Part shown: positions 1 to 11,074 of the stretch, piece by piece | Numbering within the stretch: position 1 is the stretch's first letter | Layout of the letters: each line of letters starts with the position of its first letter | Assembly (NCBI GenBank): GCA_017893485.1 | Contig: CM030366.1 | Span: 204,529,326 to 204,593,325 of the forward strand | DNA: 64,000 nt | Origin: Hemerocallis citrina | Lineage: Eukaryota; Streptophyta; Magnoliopsida; Asparagales; Asphodelaceae | Direction: 5' to 3' | The notes under the pieces: model-generated | Told to the model about the DNA's origin: nothing | Seen by the model: only the letters and a program-made list of their open reading frames with translations | Database searches by the model: none | Position numbers and translations under genes: made by a program

Positions 1-968
1 CCCCCCCCCCCGGAACAAAGCTTCCTCGGTAATGTCTTTCCAACTTAGCGTCGGCAAGGCGAGGAGTTTCTTAAGGACTTCCGCCTCCTCATCGCTCAGT
101 ACCGGCTCCTTCTTCGCTCGCTTGGGCAGGCCTTCCCACAACCAAGCTATCGGAATTGTCCAGGGTGCGGGAGCTCGGACAATAAAATACTTCTCCTTCC
201 AATGCTTGATCGAGTTCGGGTTCTCGATCAACTTCACACCCGTCCGCGGCGAAAGGTAGAACCTCTGCTCGTTCCTGTTCGGCTGGCAAGGGCGGTAGAG
301 GCTCCGAAGGAGAAACATGTTTGGCTCGGCGCCGATCTCTTGACATCGAAGAACAAACGCCAAGACGTGCCTCCAAGTGTTTGGCATTAGTTGGGCGGGG
401 CACAGACCGTACCAATTAAGAACCTCGACGATGAATGGATGAAGCGGAAAACGGAGCCGGCGGCCAAGGAGTCGAGGGGAAATACGCACGAGTCAGCCGA
501 AGACGACGTGCAGGCTCGGATGCTTGGTCCAGGGAGAAGTAACCCGTACTCGACAGGGATCTGGAATCCGGTCCGGATCCGATGAAGATCAGCCTCCGTG
601 AGAGACGAAATGGTGTGGTCCACCTCGGATAACTCTCTCGGCTCGTTCTCCTCCACCGACTTGGCAGTGCCCTGGGTAACCTTCTCCAGCATCTCTTCGG
701 AGTAGCTCCGGACACCCCCCACACTCGACAGAACAATAGGCTGCCGACCGAACTCCCCCGCCGTCTTCGGCTTCTCGATGATCGTGACCACTCCTTCGCC
801 CTTCTGGGACTTTGCCACAACCTCCTGGAGCTGCTCGGCTACTTCACCACTCTTGCTCGGCCGAACAACGGTCTGCTCAGTCGGCTCTATCACCTCCTTT
901 CCTTTACCCGCTCGGCCGACGACTTGATCCGAGGCGGGGGTCTCATCCGAAGAAGTAATCTTAACCAT
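1..968 (-). pseudogene. antisense extra ORF of Gypsy element A (putative gypsy-type transposon domain), broken
   Basis: The minus-strand reading frame starts at an ATG at 966-968 and runs off the left edge. An acidic, low-complexity N terminus of about 110 residues is followed by a segment with the motif CVFPLD and, in another frame, PAQLMPNTWR and KHWKEKYFIV. This pattern is typical of the plant 'putative gypsy type transposon' domain (PF04195 family), found as an extra ORF in Tat Gypsy elements. The frame changes once near 435-450 through a one-base loss just before the HPFI motif. A poly-C run occupies bases 1-11. The molecular function of the family is not known to me. The homologous copy at 4740-10601 breaks at the same place. 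Confidence 0.7.
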
Positions 969-1849
969 TTTTCTAAAAAGAAAGGAGAGAGACTGACCTT
1001 GAAGTGACTGCTACGGTCGGAAAAGTTCGCCGGAGTAAAGAAACGCCTTGCCGCGACAGCTAGCAGCACCACTCAGGAGCTAAAAACTTCGATGGTGAAA
1101 AGTAAAAAACTTGAGAGAGAAAGTAAAAGTGAAGAATGAGATTTGGGGTGGGGGAGTGAAGATTTATAGTAAAAGAAAAAGTCTCTTGGGCTTCCTAACG
1201 AAAGGGCGCGACTTTTGGCCTGCTCTTGAAACGTTACAAAAGCCCAAACGACTTTGTGAAAGTCAAGTAGCTCGGCTCGCACAGGATCAAAATCCAAACA
1301 ACGTGCGATCCGAACCCAACAGCAAAGGGACCGGTCGGCTAACCGAGCAAGTGTCCATCCGAGCGTCAAAACGGAGAAAATTCGCTTTCTCCTCAACTTT
1401 CGTGTAAGATCTCGATCAGACGGCCCATATCTTGCCAGCGACGCTAAACGACAAGATAGCGTTTTCTTGGGAACTGGGTCCGTCTCGAGATTCGTGCCAC
1501 CATCCAACGGTTCAGGTCGCGCCACATCGCCCGGACGAAGCACTTCGGACCCAGACGCTACACCTCTATCTGAAGAAGCCAGAGAAAATTTGGATTAAAA
1601 ATTTTAAGGCACCGCCCTCGGCGAGTCCCCCGGGTCCCAGGTCTCGGTCGGTTCCCCTCTCACCCGTGAGCAACTCGAAGCCTACGGCTTCGGAGCCGAA
1701 GCCACGAATCGTTCAGGGGTTGGAGAGAAACCATCGACTCGCGGGGCCCGGTCAAAAAGCAGATCGGCACACCTCCCATCTCTAACTCCTTCGGGCTGAC
1801 AACCATCAGAAGCTGTCAGCTCGGAAGGAAGACAGAAATCGGAAGAGAC

Positions 1850-2540
1850 CAATCATTCCGAAGCAGCTTGTCCCTCGGCTCCGGACTTCGGTCGTCACTC
1901 CTTCTGCCCTAATCTCCTCTGACCCTGACATCCGCATCGGGACCGTCAGAATCAGGAGAAGATTATGGCGGAAGAATGACCACCAATTCTTCCAAAGCAA
2001 CTTGACCCACGGCTCCGGACTTCGGTCGTCACCCCTTCTGCCCTGATCTCCTCCGACCCTGACATCCGCATCGGGACCGTCAGAATCGGGAGAAGATCAT
2101 GGCGGAAGAATGACCACCCATCCTTCCGAAGCACCTTGTCCCCCGGGTCCGGACTTCGGTCGTTAACTCTTCTGCCCTTATCTCCCCTGACCCTGACACC
2201 TTCGTCGGGGCCGTCAGAATCAGGAGAAGATAACGGCGGAAGGATGACCACCCATCCTCCCGAAGCTCCTTGTACCCCGGGTCCGGACTCCGGCCGTCAC
2301 CCCTTCTGCCCTAATCTCCTCCGACCCAGACATCCGCATCGGGACCGTCAGAATCGGGAGAAGATCACGGTGGAAGAGTGATCACCCGTCCAACGACCTC
2401 AGGGTTAGGATTTTTCAAAAGAAGACAGGCATCCGCCTCGACTCCGGTCGTCACCTCTTCTGCTCTGATCTCCCCCGACCTTGACATCCGCATCGGGGCC
2501 GTCAGAATCAGGAGGAGACCATGGCCGAAGAGCAACCACC
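1850..2540 (+). repeat. ~134-bp tandem repeat, about 4.7 copies
   Basis: Successive units begin near 1848, 1980, 2112, 2246 and 2381. Each contains CGGACTTCGGTCGTCAC, a CTGACATCCGCATCGGGACC-like core and GGAGAAGATCATGGCGGAAG, with a few percent divergence. The last unit is shortened and degenerate. Confidence 0.85.
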
Positions 2541-3049
2541 CAAGGCAGACATCTCCGATGACTAGAACTCAACATTATTGTGACTAAAACTACAAGGGGA
2601 GTGGGGTACTTATAACCTCCCCTCCAAGAACCAGCCATTATGACCCTCGGGAGTTGAAACGCCACGCATTAATTGGAGGGCGCCATTCTTAATGACCCCG
2701 GGAAGTTGGAACGCCGCACAAATCCTGGGGCGCCATTAATGCTCTTGGGAACTGAACCGTCTCGAGATTCGTTCCGCCATTCAACGGCCCGGATCGCGCT
2801 ACTACGCTCGGATCACCGAACCCTTAGACATCCGGTCGGCCAACCGAGCAAATGCCCATCCGAGCGTCAAAACGGAGAAAACTCACTTTCTCCTCAACTT
2901 TCGTGTAAGATCTCGATCAGACGGCCCAGATCTTGCCAGCGACTCTAAACGACAAGATAGCGTTTTCTTGGGAATGGAGCCCGTCTCGAGATTCGCGCCA
3001 CCATCCGATGGCTCAGATTGCACCACGTCGCCCGGACAACCGAGCCCTC

Positions 3050-3320
3050 AGACTTCCGGTCGGCCAACCGAGCAAGCGTCCGTCCGGTGGCCCAGAGCTT
3101 CGCTCGACCAAACCGAACCCTCAGACCTCCGGTTGGCCAACCGAGCAAGCGTCCGTCCGGTGGCCCAGAGCTTCGCTCGACCAAACCGAACCCTCAGACC
3201 TCCGGTTGGCCAACCGAGCAAGTGCCCATCCGGCGGCCCAGAACGCCGCTCGACCAACCGAACCCTCAGATCTCCGGTCGGCCAACCGAGCAAGTGCCCA
3301 TCCGAGCGTCAAAATGGAGA
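3050..3320 (+). repeat. ~73-bp tandem repeat, about 3.7 copies
   Basis: Units start near 3050, 3121, 3194 and 3266. Each reads CAGACCTCCGGTYGGCCAAC, then CGAGCAAG and GCTCGACCAAACCGAACCCT. The second and third copies are nearly identical, so amplification was recent. The same GGCCAACCGAGCAAG core opens the larger dispersed repeats. Confidence 0.85.
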
Positions 3321-3669
3321 AAAAAGCAGCCGAACGATCACGACCGTTGGATCTTCCAGAAATTCGTGCCCCTGATGATGAACGGTCCAGATCTTGCCAC
3401 GTGCGCTAAACGACAAGATAGCGTTCTCTTGGAAAACGCGTCCATCTCAAGATTCGCGCCATCATCCGACGGCTCAGATTGCGCCACGTCGCTCGGACGG
3501 CCGAACCCTTACACCTCCGGTCGGCCAACCGAGCAAGTGCCCATCTGAGCGTCAAAAGCGAGAAAATGGATGCCGAGCGACTACAACCGTCAGATCTCTC
3601 AGAAATTCGCGCTCGCCCAAGATCAACGGTCCAGATCAGGCCACGCCATAAATCAGTATTTAAAAATTA

Positions 3670-4052
3670 ATTTTTATTTATTTAAATCGTTTTATTTATT
3701 TAAAAAATTGCAAAAAATTGCTAAAAATTCGGGAAAATTAACCAAAAATTCTAGAGAATAATTAAAAATTCGGGGGGATATTTTTGAACCCCTGAACTAA
3801 TAATTATTACCTAGAATGTACTGTTGAGGCCCCCGAACGACTAGTTAACACATCGCAAAAATAAATAAATAGTCCGAAAAAATAGATAAAAACCGTCAAA
3901 TACTCAACAAGGCTTCAGAACAGCTCACGGCTTCAAAAATCACCTCACTACCCCCTTCGAGATTCAAAACACCCCATTCGGACTCCGATACAACTCCACT
4001 AACCACTAAAACAGTTAAACTACTCCTCAAAGGCTGATCACACTCAGTCTTT
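3670..4052. other. AT-rich spacer before the LTR, no gene
   Basis: An A/T-rich stretch with AAAAATT-type runs (3660-3770), followed by mixed sequence. No coding potential or known motif was seen. It lies directly upstream of the purine-rich tract of element A. Confidence 0.6.
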
Positions 4053-4067
4053 AGGAGTGGGGGCTCG
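4053..4067 (+). promoter_or_regulatory. polypurine-type tract of element A
   Basis: AGGAGTGGGGGCTCG lies immediately before the LTR start TGATATGG. The equivalent site of element B (12135-12150, AGGAGTGAGGGGCTTA) sits in the same position before TGATGTGAG. This supports both as the plus-strand priming site and fixes both LTRs as 3' LTRs on the + strand. Confidence 0.65.
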
Positions 4068-4666
4068 TGATATGGCTAAAAATGGGGTTAAATCGGAACC
4101 GTCCAGATTGGGCACGAATCTCGAAGCTCAGGGGTAAAACGGTAATTTCATATGCAAATGGGTCCGAAACGGGTACTGGATCTCCTTCTCACAGATCCAA
4201 TAACCCATGAACGGATCCACTCCAACTGGGTACGGGTCCCGATCCGAAACAGACCCAGACCAGCAAGAGGAAATCAGGGTCACTGATTTGACCAAATCAA
4301 CGGGCCTGATTTGCAGTTACCCTCTCACCGGGAATCAGGGGTCAGTTTCCTAAACAAACTGTGAGGATTTTACTCCTGACAGTTACACGGGAAATCAGGT
4401 CCCCAATCACTCCCATGGCGACTATAAATACCTCCCACCTACCATTGTGACCAGGTAATCACTCTTTTTCCAGCTTAAACTCTTTCTTAATCATCACTGG
4501 TTACTGACAAGAGCGTCGGAGGGTGCGTTGCCGGAATCAACCCCGGTGTATTGCACTTTCTTGCAGGTTAGCGGCAGGAATCAACTGGAGTGGATTCGCT
4601 ATTCAGGTTCTTCCACGAACTCACAATTCTCATCTGTTTACACCCACACCAGAATCAGCGGTAACA
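4068..4666 (+). mobile_element. 3' LTR of Gypsy element A
   Basis: It begins TGATATGG directly after the purine tract. A TATA box (CTATAAATAC) lies at 4433-4441. About 70 bases on comes the conserved GAGCGTCGGAGGG...GCCGG...CCCCGGTG segment (4511-4550), a hallmark I recognise from plant Tat-type LTR transcripts. The end near GGTAACA at 4666 is a guess, because the element is adjacent to other element sequence. A diverged relative, apparently solo, is at 55273-55830. Confidence 0.65.
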
Positions 4667-6278
4667 GGTACGGTGGCCAGTTCGCATTCGAAAATTACGA
4701 AATACAAAGAAGAAAGAGGGGGAAAAGCAAATACAAGGGCTACTGTTTAGAAGATGGGTGAACCTCTTCGTCGACATCAATTTCAGCATCAGGGTAGGCC
4801 GCGGCAACATCTTCATAACCACTGCCTCCAGGAGTCAGCGGATGGTCGGGCAGCTTCATGTCATAATTGAACTCGTTAAGCTGCAACTCGAGGTGGTAGT
4901 AATTGACGTGCTCCATTGCCTAAGCGTACACCTCATCCTGAGTCTCGATGACCTTTTCTATGCCGGCCTGCTTGATCTTCTTTATCTCACGGCTGCTGCC
5001 TTCTTTAATTCTCCCCCCCCCCCCTCTTCATGCTGACGTCGGCCTGGGAAGCCAGCTCGGCATGAAGGGCTTGATTACGGGACTCGACCACCATCAGGGT
5101 TAAAATTAAGGTCATTCATCTCTCGCTCATAGTGTTGAGCATTCCTCACCTCCCTTTTCTTCTTCTGATGATACAGCTTCATCACCTAGGCACTTGCCAT
5201 GCATGCCTACAGCCGAGGGAATAAGACTTGGACCAAAAAATAGCAACCAAAGTATAAGGGAATCAGAGCGGAACAAAGGTTACTTGTACGCTCACCTGAG
5301 CCCACTTCATATAGCTGGACTCAATGGTGTCACACTCCATGGCCCGACGGTCCTGAGGCGGGGCAAGTTTCTCAACCACTTCGATCGCCACGGGACCCCC
5401 GAACAGGGTATCAGTAACCCGAATAGCCCAGTCAGGGGCCCACAGTTGGAGCCCCACGTCACCCATGACCACCTGGGCCTCTGGATTGACAGGAGGGAGG
5501 CCACTCCTCAAAACCTCAGTAACCTTCAAGTTACTTGAGCTTGGGGCCACCTCGGAGAATCCGGGAGTGCCAGGGACCGCCCGAGTCTTCTGTCTCTTCA
5601 GCATCGGGTTGAAAGGTTCTTCGGAAGAGACCTTCCCCTGTTTCTCCTGTTCAGCCCGATCGGCCCTCTTCTTCTTCAATATGGCCTTCCTCACGGCGAT
5701 CTCTGTGGTTTCCATATCTGCAAAAGAAAGAGAAGTGTATAAGACGAAGGAAAAAATTTGAATGAAAAGTAAATGAAAGACATACTAGAAGGAATGCGGA
5801 TCAGTCTGATCCGAGCTAGATGCCTCTCCGTCGGCCAACCGATGTTGTTGCCCGCACATATTTGATCGACTTCTGCGCACTCCTCTGCCTTCAGCGGCCT
5901 TTCAAGGGCCTTTAAAGTTGGGCTTGTAGAAGTTCCACTTCATTGGTATCACCCAGGGTGTCTGACTCCAAATGATGAAGTATTTCTCCTTCCACGCCTT
6001 TATCGAGTCTGGGTGGCTATGGACAACCTTCTTCCTTTGGCGGGGCAAAATATAGTAAATCCCTTCATACTCGCCCGACAAGATGATATCCAAAACAGGT
6101 TGAAAGTACTTCAATCTTAGGAACACGCCCTTCTCCTTGCAAAGCAGCATGAAGCACACAAGATGCTTCCAAGAGTTTGGCCTGTATTGCATTGGACTTA
6201 ACCATACCGATGACAGAACCTTCTAGATGAATGGTGGATAGGCAGGAACATGCCCGAGCTGAATGCGTCCACAGGAAA

Positions 6279-6283
6279 CATGC
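6279..6283. other. left target-site duplication CATGC
   Basis: CATGC directly precedes TGTAACACCCCG at 6284. The same five bases follow GGGGTGTTACA at 10073-10077. A 5-bp duplication with TG..CA ends is what LTR retrotransposon integrase makes. Confidence 0.75.
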
Positions 6284-6815
6284 TGTAACACCCCGCAAAA
6301 TTGGAAATTACAATTTTGCCCCTGGGTGTTACGCACGTATATTCTGTAACATGTTTTCACCACGTATTTCGATTACCAACTATTTATACATTTTCCGAGT
6401 CAACAAAAATATAATATTTCAATCCTTGTATTCTACGTGCTTTTTACGTATTTTCAATGCACGTATTAATTACATATTTTCCACCGCCACGGGTGATAAT
6501 TTCTGGGTTTCAATTATTTATTTTATGTTTTCAAATTTATTTTTAATAAAACGGAAATTCATTTCCCCTATTTTTGGTTAAGATAATTTTGTACGAGAAA
6601 CGCACGTGTTTTCCACATACTTGACGATTACGTCATAGACTATGTAAAAATTAATAATAATAATAATAAATAATTTTCTTATATCGTATTTTATTATTTT
6701 AACATTTTTCTGTTGATAAAATTGATTTTTTCGTATTTCGGTATTTTACGTGCGACGCACGTATTTTCAGCGAGCATATTTGAACGTATTTATTTTCGAA
6801 ATAAATTTCGGAGTG

Positions 6816-6850
6816 TGTAACACCCCAAATTTTAAAATACGCTAATACAG

Positions 6851-6922
<72 letters not shown>

Positions 6923-9900
6923 TATATAAGATGATAAGTAACATATGTGTTCAGAGAATGGCAAATATTTGAATATGTGAATAATGGGTTTTGTAATGGG
7001 GACCCACGGTATGTATGCAGCAAAAGCATTCGGGCTGATTGTGGGCTTTCTTCATGAGATGGTTTGGAAACATAAATAGTTGTGGGCTTTTTCATGAGAT
7101 GGTTTGGAAACATAAATAGTGGTATGAATGAATGGGTTTTTGTATTAAGGAGGCCCACGTGCAAATAAAATCAGCACATCTGTGCTGTTTGAACACTTGG
7201 GGCCGGGATTTTGTAGAATGACCGGTTTTGGGCATGGTAGGAGAGAGAATAATGGGAGAAGAGAGTGGAGAGTTGGGAGTTAAGAATTAGAAGAGGTAGG
7301 AGTTATAAGGAGGTGAAGAGGTTGGGAGTTTTTAGGAGTTGAGAAATGAAAAGATGGATAATTAAAAAGAGAATTAAAATGAGAAGTTATTAGGTGGGAG
7401 ATTTTGCAATATAGTCCCTAGCATTGTCCTATAAATAGCAACTCATTTCTCATTCTTTTTCACACCAATAAAATAAATAAGAATAAGAGAAAGAGAGAAA
7501 AGAAAAGAGAAGAATAAAAGAAAAGATAAGTAGAGAAGTGTTCTCTTGCTTGGAGCTTTTGCTAGGAGGAGAAGAGGACTAGGAGGTGCTTGTGAAGCTA
7601 GGAGCAAGAAGGAACCATTCTCTTGTAGTTTTCAAGCTTCAATCAAGGTGGGTGTTCTCATGTTTTTATTTTAGAATTATGTGTTCTAATAAAAAAATAA
7701 ATGAGTATAGGATGTTGATATGATGAAGTAGAGTAGATTTATGCATTGGTTGTCATGAAATTGCTAAGTTAAGGAATAAATCCACATAATGTTAGTAAGT
7801 GATTTTATGTATTCTTAATTGTAGAGACTTGCATGCTTGATGAATAATAGAATTTTGATGTCTTAATTAAAAGATAAATTCATGTTTCTTTTTATGTATA
7901 ATAAGTTGGATGTTGAGATGAAATATATAGATAAAGTTTCATGCTATTATAATATACTATGAAGGAGAATATTCTTGTTATGATTAAGTAAATAATATAA
8001 ATTTTTGACTAATAACATGATCATGTTAGGATGATTGTATGCTAGATGTATATTTTGTATGGAAATTTTGATGTAATAAAGTAGAACAATTTATACTATT
8101 GGGTGAGGTGAAAATAGTAGTGAATCATGTAAATTAAATTACAACTTGTTAATTGGTAAATGAGAAAGGAAAAGATTGATTATTTTTGCCATGTGTGAAT
8201 AAAGAAATGGTGATCGAGATTGGCTGGCATCAAATTTATCTCTACATTCATGCAAATTCCACCAATTTACACCTGAATGTATCGATCTACATTCATTATT
8301 TGAGATTTGGGGGTCCGTCGAAACTAGACCTGCAATTTTGATAGTGAGTAGGTCAATTTGGTAAATAGTTTCGAAAGTGGGTCAGTTTGGTAAAAACTTT
8401 CAAAAGTCCGTTGAAACTAGACCTGCAATTTTGATAGTGAGTAGGTCAATCTGGTAAATAGTTTCGAAAGTGGGTCAGTTTGACTTTCAAAAGTGTTTCA
8501 TTTTGGGAAAATTCTAGGATTTATAAAACATAATGAAGAAATTATTAAAAATAGTTTTTTTGAGATTTTCATGTACAATTAAGAAAATAGAAGGAAAATT
8601 GAGAAAGAAATTTGGGTTGTGATTAGAATCTATTTAGTAAAGAGTATGACACTTATTTTCTTAAAAAGAGAAAAATATTGTGTTGTGAATCACACTCTTA
8701 TTTTGTGTAGAAATGTTGATGTGGTTGAAATTTATTGCTAAAGTGACTTAAAAATGGATGAAAATATTGTTCATGAAGAAGAATATGGCTTTTGAAAGAT
8801 TGTGAATAAAAGACTCATGAATAGTATTAAAATGAGACTTCATGAATACAAATTAAGATGAGACATTGAATCACATTTGTGAATGAATTGAAAGATGAAA
8901 TTATGTAAGTTTAAGACATGATTAAGAACCCATGTTTCTTGTACATGAAAGTTTATGATTTAGAGTTAGTAAGACTTCGGTACTGGCATTATTGAAAGAA
9001 AGGATTTGATAAATGATTTGGAGATATGGCCGTGGAGCTATCTCGTATTTGTTAATTAAGTCTGGTGGAAGGTAAGACTAATTCTTTGAATGGAAATTAT
9101 TCATGTCTTGAACTTAAGAAAATTTAGGCACATAAGTGAAGATGTAGTAAACTTAGAGAAACATAAGTGGGGTGCTCTATATAGTCGGCGGTGGACTCCA
9201 AGACTATAGACCCAGTTGGTGGACTGAGGTTGCTCTGTGGGAGACGGATTATTATATTTTAATCCGGGACTATGAGGACGGGTCGGCGGTGGACTCCAAG
9301 ATCTTGAGTAGTCGGACGGATGGATTTTTTTGTGTTTACCGTCTCCAATGTATATATATATATACTGGGCTAGAGGGTCACATACGGGATGGTTCGCACG
9401 ATGTGGAATCTGTTATAACAGCCGGCGGTGGACTCCAAGGCTGGGATTCACATTCGTGGAATAGTCTGAACTTTGTTTTGCTACCGGGTAGTTTTCATGG
9501 CGAGGGATCGAGCCCTGTATTGTGAAGAACGTAGGCACTTGCCCTCGGACCTATGTAGTATGGGATGCATAGAATCCGAATAAGTGTGCATTAGTATCAT
9601 CCTAGTATAGAATTGTGTGCATTAGGCATTAAGGCATGACATACACTTATGTTTAGAATAATCACTTTTGATATTTTACTTGTTCATTCAATCTTTTTAT
9701 GATTTGTTAAAGTATTTGATCGTTATACTATTTCCGGCATAGAGAGGATAGCCGTGTATAACATTTCGTCAGTTGTAAGTAACTGACGTGCCCACAGATT
9801 GACATGCAGGTAATGGACTATTCATGGAGTTATAAAGTGGATATGCTGTTGCTGTTGAGAAGTTAAAGATGTTGCAAATGATGTTAAAGTTATACAAGTT

Positions 9901-10072
9901 GTATTTCATTGATTGTAATCTTTTAGTCTTCCGCTGTGTAAAAACCAAGTGTAAAGAAACTCTGATGTATTGTGAATAAAAAGTTTTAAAATTCCTTGTA
10001 AAATTGTACGAAGTGAAGTAAAGATCCTGTGAAATCTCGAATTTAACCTTATTTGAAATTCGGGGTGTTACA
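6816..10072 (+). mobile_element. long (~3.26-kb) Gypsy-type LTR
   Basis: It starts TGTAACACCCCAAATTTT and ends AAATTCGGGGTGTTACA, a short inverted terminal match. A TATA box (CTATAAATAGC) lies at about 7430-7440, followed by an A-rich leader. Three copies of GGCGGTGGACTCCAAG lie near 9188, 9284 and 9424. Two near-identical ~75-bp blocks containing GTTGAAACTAGACCTGCAAT-like sequence lie at about 8310-8480. There is no coding sequence; small open frames are not supported. Confidence 0.6.
6850..6920. repeat. (TA)n microsatellite
   Basis: About 70 bases of TA dinucleotides interrupted by TGTATG near 6880, within the LTR-type insertion. Confidence 0.95.
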
Positions 10073-10406
10073 CATGCAGAAGCGGGGTGCTATGTTTTCC
10101 GTGAGGCGGAGCCCGGGGCTGGGGATCAATAACTCGAACTCATGACTTATGAAGTAGCTCGCTCGGATTACAGAAAGATTTTCCATAGTCAAAACAGTTG
10201 GCATTTTATCCATGGAGATATTCGTTCGACCGGGCGAAGATGGTTGAACCCCATACCGGACTAATCCTTCAATGTCGTCCGGATACATTCTAATTGAGCT
10301 CGACTGCCGAACGAATGGAACATCGAGTTTGATTTTCGAAGCTGTCTCATCCGGACTATCCGCCATGGTCCACTTCTTTTTCTTCTGTCGGACACGAGGG
10401 CCCTTC

Positions 10407-10433
10407 GGGGGGGGGGGGGGGGGGGGGGGGGGG
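10407..10433. repeat. 27-G homopolymer inside the antisense ORF
   Basis: An uninterrupted run of 27 G on the plus strand (poly-C/proline on the coding minus strand). It separates the acidic N terminus from the domain, and the frame differs on the two sides. Such a tract is prone to length change and to sequencing error. Confidence 0.95.
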
Positions 10434-10639
10434 CATCGCCAAAGGCACCAGATTGGGGTCCTCTGCCAATGGGTCGACCTCAACTACCTCGTCTTTTTCC
10501 ACTCCCTCAATTACCTCGTCCTCCTCCACTCCACCAACTACTTCCACGTCGTCACCCTCCTCCTCCATGTGCACACTCCCTTCCGAGTCGCTCGACTCCA
10601 CTACGAAAGACTTTTAGCTGTGGAGCGGTTGGACGTTAT

Positions 10640-11074
10640 AAACCGTTTTCCTTGTCTCTCAAGACATGGAGTCGGAGAGACATGGGCCATCGCACCGAAA
10701 CGATGTAGAGGCTGACGAACCGGACTAAGCCTTCGACATAATAAAATTACTAACTTGTTTAAATTGCCGAAAAGTTTGCCGAAAAGGTCACCGCCGGTGA
10801 CTGTACTGAGCTAGAGAGAAAAACTTGGGGACTTAGAGAGAGAGAGCTAAAGTGAAAAATGAAAAGGGGGGATAAATATTGAACCCAGCGACTCCTCGAT
10901 TTCCGCAAATCCTGCGACTCCTCGAATTCTGCCAACATGACTTTAGCATAACACATGGCACTACAAGTGTGGCCCACATGCAACACAATTCCTTTCCAAG
11001 TCCAAAATGCTCGAGCCTCAGCATACACTTTAAGCCCGCTAACAAAAAAAAGCTTTTGGCCAGTCACGGAGACC
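10640..11074. other. spacer of element B, no gene
   Basis: Sequence between the start of the antisense ORF and the tandem repeat. It holds the probable upstream region of the antisense ORF and short CT/GA-rich stretches. No supported coding sequence. Confidence 0.5.

Larger units (their letters stand above)
1324..3650 (+). repeat. dispersed ~170-bp direct repeats in the spacer of element A
   Basis: Four related blocks occur, at about 1324-1510, 2834-3010, 3283-3470 and 3520-3650. They share CCGAGCAAGTGYCCATCCGA, then a GTCAAAAYGGAGAAAA stretch, then CTAAACGACAAGATAGCGTT, then a TCGAGATTCGYGCCA stretch. They are noncoding: apparent reading frames here are short and repetitive. They form the spacer between the antisense ORF and the 3' LTR. 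Confidence 0.8.
1..4666 (+). mobile_element. 3' part of a Tat-lineage Ty3/Gypsy retrotransposon (element A)
   Basis: In + orientation the block reads antisense extra ORF (minus strand), a long repeat-rich spacer, a purine-rich tract and an LTR. Tat-lineage plant Gypsy elements are known to carry extra ORFs outside gag-pol, often antisense, so the order fits the 3' end of such an element. No gag, protease, RT or integrase is visible, so the rest lies left of the window or the element is non-autonomous. Its right end abuts the C-terminal end of a second antisense ORF of the same kind, so it probably sits nested in, or joined to, element B. The exact right border is uncertain by tens of bases. 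Confidence 0.7.
6284..10072 (+). mobile_element. 3.8-kb LTR-type insertion (solo LTR or fused LTRs) within the antisense ORF
   Basis: It begins TGTAACACCCCG and ends CGGGGTGTTACA, flanked by CATGC on both sides. No protein-coding domain is visible, so it is not a complete retrotransposon. A second LTR-like start, TGTAACACCCCAAATTTT, lies at 6816, right after AAATTTCGGAGTG, which looks like an LTR end missing its last bases. The simplest reading is two related LTRs fused end to end, sharing one outer duplication. TGTAACACC termini are common in plant Ty3/Gypsy LTRs, including Tekay-type chromoviruses. Confidence 0.7.
4740..10601 (-). pseudogene. antisense extra ORF of Gypsy element B, split by a 3.8-kb insertion
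   Basis: Minus strand. The N terminus at 10601 is acidic (MESSDSEGS, then valine/glutamate-rich). It runs into a 27-G tract (10407-10433), which changes frame. It resumes with a gypsy-type domain to about 10078, is interrupted by 6284-10072, and continues at 6283 with FPVDAF and, one frame away, KAWKEKYFII. An intron probably spans about 5719-5790 (acceptor TTTTGCAG before 5717). A second runs from about 5299 (CAG/GTGAGC) to about 5190, leading into a charged, probably coiled-coil, C-terminal half. The stop is at 4740-4742 after an acidic tail (DVDEEVHPSSKQ). Frameshifts and stops near 6225 and within the C-terminal half show that it is not functional. Confidence 0.7.

Noticed and set aside
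1952..2665. Overlapping open frames on both strands in the 134-bp repeat region
   Set aside because: They follow the tandem repeat period and have no family features; they are by-products of repeat composition.
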